A DNA stretch of 9,422 nucleotides, taken from positions 1 through 9,422 of the forward strand of contig JAAZNT010000430.1 of assembly GCA_012798145.1 (NCBI GenBank), in the 5' to 3' direction. A program made the translations under genes and the position numbers. Positions 6,475-9,422 of the stretch are shown here, one piece after another. The notes under the pieces were generated by a model that was not told where the DNA came from, did no database searches, and saw only the letters and a list, made by a program, of their open reading frames with translations. Position 1 is the first letter of the stretch. The number at the start of each line of letters is the position of its first letter. The stretch comes from Thermoanaerobaculaceae bacterium (lineage in GTDB: Bacteria > Acidobacteriota > UBA4820).

Positions 6475-9422
6475 AGTTTTCTCTGGACACTCTTTTAAAA
6501 AACGCTCAAGAAAAGCACTCAAGAATCGTTTTCAACGATGATGCGCTTTCGCAGAGCGATCCAAACCAAAAGGCTTTTCTCGTAGTTTCCGAATATCTTC
6601 ATTCCATTTCTCTCTTTTCGCTTGTTTCTTTTATTGAAAGAAATGTTTATTCAAAGGAAATTGCCGACCTCGCAATTTCTTTTTTGTATGAGCCATCCAT
6701 TGTGAATCTAACAAATTTTCAAACCCAGCTTTTCACAAGATACAGGATACTTTTTGGTCAAGTATTTCCCTTCAAGTTTCAAGCGAAAGACCTTTTATCC
6801 CTTTATCTTAAAAAATATCTCCAGATCCTTGAAGAGTTCAAGAATTTGGCAAACGCAGAAAGAGAGACTCTTAATACTCCAGAAGCAGAAAAAATTCTTT
6901 TTGAAGCGCTTACCTTTTTTGGAAACAATTTTAATGTAAGCGTCGCTATGCTAAAACCTTCAAACAATGTTCCTGAAGGGCCTGAATTTGTTTCAATTTC
7001 AAACGGCATCCCTCTTCACCACAAACTTAAATCGCTTTCTCATCAAATTGAAGAAGGAATGTATTTCATTCCAGAAAGCGGACAGCCATTGAAACTCAAC
7101 CCTTTTTTGTTTTCCGAAAACGGAGAATATTTCATATTAAGAATGCTGACAAAAGAAGGGGCTTTTTGCAGATCGCTCAATGGAAAAGGATTCAGACTTT
7201 TTCTTTCTCCGCAACTGCTTCTTGATTATGGCGAAATTCTTTTCAAACTGGGCGCTTACGAACAAGCACTTGTATTTTACCGCTCGCAAGGGTCTTCAAA
7301 CAGAGAGATTTTAGTTGTAGCTTCAGCGCTCGCCCATTGCGTGAATTCTTTGGACCTTTTGCGACAAGGCGAACCGCTCCTCGCCGCGGCGGAGCTTGAA
7401 CTTGCGCTTGCGATCAAACCAGAATTGCCTGTTTTATACCACGACCTTTCATCAGCATACCAAAAAGGAAACAACCTTCAGCAGGCGGCTTCTGTTATAA
7501 ACAAACTGCTTGAAAAATTTCCGATTTCAGACGAAGGCTACATAGCGCTTGGCGACATTTACGCATCAAAAGGAGACTGGGCAAGGGCAAACAGAGCTTA
7601 TGAGAAAAGTCTTTCAATAAACCCATTTCATCCTTCAATAGCAAAAAGAAAGAGTTTAATTAAGGATAAACTTGAAGCGAAAACTCAAGATTCTCAAAAA
7701 GCGGAATCTTCCATTGAAGATTTTCTTGAGAATTTCTCAGATAAGATAAAAGAAAAACAAAGAGAAACTCTGTTCGGTAGAGAAGAGGAACTTAAAAACA
7801 TTATTGAAATTCTTTCTTGTAAAGATAAGAAAAACGCCCTGATAGTTGGAGAAGCAGGAATCGGCAAAACTCTTCTGATAGAAGAATTTATAAGTAGAGT
7901 CAATTCAGAAGAAGTCCCATCTCAACTGAAAGGGAAAAAATGCTGGCTTTTAAACGCAGGAAATCTTATTGCTGGAGCAAGATTCAGAGGACAATTTGAA
8001 GAAAGGGTTTTGGAAGTAATAAAAAAAGTCAAAGAAAAAGGAGACATTCTGGTAGTAGAAAACATCCATCAACTTGTCGGCGCATCCGGCTCAAAGGGAG
8101 GGTCTCTTGATTCATCATCCCTAATAAAGCCATATTTATCAAAGGGAGAAGTTACAATTATAGGAACAACAGATTCTGAATCTTTTTCTACAATAAAAGA
8201 TAAAGACCCTTCTTTTCTTAAGTTTTTCAATCCAATAATGCTTGAAGAACTTCCTTTTGAAATAATCCAGCAAATAATAATTGACAGAAAAACACAGTAT
8301 GAAAACTTTCACAATGTCACAATTCCTCCGGGTGTCTTTGAAAATGTTATAGAACTCGTTAAGATGTCAATTTCAGACAGAGGACTGCCGGAGAGCATTT
8401 TGGATTTAATAGACAGGAGCTGCGCCGCCGCTTTTATCTCTTTCTCTCTCAACAATTCTCCTCCCGTTGTAACAAGAGAACTTGTTCTCCAAACTCTTTC
8501 TGAAATGTCCGGGATAAGTTATGAGCGTCTTTCACGACTCACTCCACAAAGACTTTTAAACCTTGAAGCACTTCTTGCTGAAAGCGTCATCGGGCAGGAA
8601 GAAGCGATATCAAAGGTTTCCCGCGTCGTAAGAGCATGCAAACTCGGCTTTGACATTTATCCATACCGTCCCGACGGAGTTCTCCTGTTTGTGGGTCCCA
8701 CCGGTGTAGGAAAAACAGAGCTTGCAAAAACGCTTGCAAAAGTTCTTTTTGGAGACGAAGAAAAACTGATAAGAATAGATATGAGCGAATACATGGAGCG
8801 AATAAGCACTTCAAGGTTGATAGGAACATCTCCCGGTTATGTTGGCTATTACGATCCAAATCAACTGACTGACAAAATAAGGAAAAACCCTTATTCCGTT
8901 ATGCTTTTTGACGAGATTGAAAAAGCCGACCCTCAGGTCTTAAATTTGTTTCTCCAAATTTTTGATGCTGGAAGATTGACGGACGGAAGGGGAAGAACTG
9001 TGAGGTTCAACCACACCACAGTCATAATGACAAGCAATCTTGGAACTGACATTTTCGTCAAAGGAAAAGTTGGATACAAGTTTTCAGACACTTTTGAAGA
9101 TGACAAAAGCCATGTTTTGAGAGAGGTAAGAAAATATTTCACTCCCGAATTTCTAAACAGAATAGACGAAATAGTTGTTTTCAAACCTCTTTCGGAAGAT
9201 GATGTCAAAAAGATTGTCGACCTTGAGCTTGAAGATTTGAGAAAACGTCTTAAGGCGGAAGGAAAGGAACTTATCCTCACGGAGAAAGCAAAATCTTATC
9301 TTGCAAAAGAGGGATACTCTTACGAATACGGAGCAAGAAACCTTTCGCGGGTTTTAAGACGAGAAGTTGGTGAAATTATTGCGGAAAAGGCGCTTGAACC
9401 ACAATGGGAAGAAAAAGAAATC
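6471..9422 (+). CDS. TPR-containing Clp/Hsp100 AAA+ unfoldase, ClpA/ClpC-like core (3' end cut by window)
   Basis: 984 codons are open to the window edge. Residues 1-245 match nothing I recognise and are not the usual repeat Clp N-domain. About four TPRs follow (247-274, about 275-317 with an insertion, 318-351, 352-385), then a charged linker (386-432). AAA+ domain 1 (about 433-690) has Walker A GEAGIGKT (460-467) and pore loop ARFRGQFEER (503-512), but Walker B reads VVENIH (E530, N531 in place of Asp-Glu), and the arginine-finger region reads DPSFLKFF (579-586) where ClpA/B/C have LERRF. AAA+ domain 2 (about 700-900) is intact: GPTGVGKT (742-749), pore loop GYVGY (789-793), LFDEIEKA (D814, E815), sensor 1 TSN (854-856), arginine finger FLNRID (R897). 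The C-terminal domain has sensor 2 GARNLSR (954-960). There is no ClpB-type middle coiled coil. A loop with KVGYKF (866-871) sits where ClpC/ClpA carry the ClpP-docking VGF/IGL. Start ATG 6471 has GGAG 5 nt upstream and overlaps the previous stop. Confidence 0.93.
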   Translation, partial: MKFSLDTLLKNAQEKHSRIVFNDDALSQSDPNQKAFLVVSEYLHSISLFSLVSFIERNVYSKEIADLAISFLYEPSIVNLTNFQTQLFTRYRILFGQVFPFKFQAKDLLSLYLKKYLQILEEFKNLANAERETLNTPEAEKILFEALTFFGNNFNVSVAMLKPSNNVPEGPEFVSISNGIPLHHKLKSLSHQIEEGMYFIPESGQPLKLNPFLFSENGEYFILRMLTKEGAFCRSLNGKGFRLFLSPQLLLDYGEILFKLGAYEQALVFYRSQGSSNREILVVASALAHCVNSLDLLRQGEPLLAAAELELALAIKPELPVLYHDLSSAYQKGNNLQQAASVINKLLEKFPISDEGYIALGDIYASKGDWARANRAYEKSLSINPFHPSIAKRKSLIKDKLEAKTQDSQKAESSIEDFLENFSDKIKEKQRETLFGREEELKNIIEILSCKDKKNALIVGEAGIGKTLLIEEFISRVNSEEVPSQLKGKKCWLLNAGNLIAGARFRGQFEERVLEVIKKVKEKGDILVVENIHQLVGASGSKGGSLDSSSLIKPYLSKGEVTIIGTTDSESFSTIKDKDPSFLKFFNPIMLEELPFEIIQQIIIDRKTQYENFHNVTIPPGVFENVIELVKMSISDRGLPESILDLIDRSCAAAFISFSLNNSPPVVTRELVLQTLSEMSGISYERLSRLTPQRLLNLEALLAESVIGQEEAISKVSRVVRACKLGFDIYPYRPDGVLLFVGPTGVGKTELAKTLAKVLFGDEEKLIRIDMSEYMERISTSRLIGTSPGYVGYYDPNQLTDKIRKNPYSVMLFDEIEKADPQVLNLFLQIFDAGRLTDGRGRTVRFNHTTVIMTSNLGTDIFVKGKVGYKFSDTFEDDKSHVLREVRKYFTPEFLNRIDEIVVFKPLSEDDVKKIVDLELEDLRKRLKAEGKELILTEKAKSYLAKEGYSYEYGARNLSRVLRREVGEIIAEKALEPQWEEKEI

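Noticed and set aside
6130..6522. 130-codon minus-strand open frame
   Set aside because: It is antisense across the small two-repeat protein and the Clp start, both supported by ribosome sites, spacing and family patterns.
7277..9280. Several minus-strand open frames of 65-115 codons (7277-7474, 7694-7903, 8587-8859, 8933-9280)
   Set aside because: All lie inside the continuous Clp reading frame and show no coding features of their own.
6471..9422. ClpV/TssH of a type VI secretion system, or ClpB disaggregase
   Set aside because: There is no Clp N-domain, no middle coiled coil between the two AAA+ domains, and no T6SS gene nearby. The core is closer to ClpA/ClpC.

Overview
The window is a gene-dense stretch of bacterial chromosome with AT-rich, lysine-rich coding sequence, strong GGAGG-type ribosome binding sites, GTG starts and 4-nt gene overlaps. 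It carries SpeA-type arginine decarboxylase, a bacterial clamp-loader delta subunit, Dpp/Opp permeases and a GspE/PilB-family ATPase. This fits a free-living, probably diderm and perhaps uncultivated bacterium. The sequence alone does not let me name a phylum. I see no RNA genes, insertion sequences, CRISPR arrays or phage genes.

Left arm (1-4735, minus strand), in transcription order: a DppB/OppB-like permease, a DppC/OppC-like permease with a YejE-like periplasmic insertion, DNA polymerase III delta (holA), and biosynthetic arginine decarboxylase (speA, cut by the window start). The first three genes are joined by two GTGA overlaps and probably form one translationally coupled operon, although nutrient import and replication are unrelated. 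speA follows after 65 bp and has its own near-consensus sigma70-type promoter, with a 12-bp tandem repeat over its -10 element.

Centre (4736-4843): a 108-bp divergent intergenic region with candidate promoters facing both ways.

Right arm (4844-9422, plus strand): a tight three-gene operon. The first gene encodes a GspE/PilB-like ATPase that lacks the N1 domain and has lost many catalytic signatures but kept its tetracysteine zinc site. The second encodes a 132-residue protein made of two similar small beta-rich halves, resembling domains found next to PilZ-type proteins. The third encodes a Clp/Hsp100 unfoldase (cut by the window end) in which the usual Clp N-domain is replaced by an unknown domain plus TPR repeats. 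Its first AAA+ domain looks unable to hydrolyse ATP, while its second looks intact.

This right-arm operon is the most unusual part of the window. It pairs a pseudo-secretion-ATPase with a half-active, TPR-bearing Clp protein and a small adaptor-like protein. Any joint function is inference.
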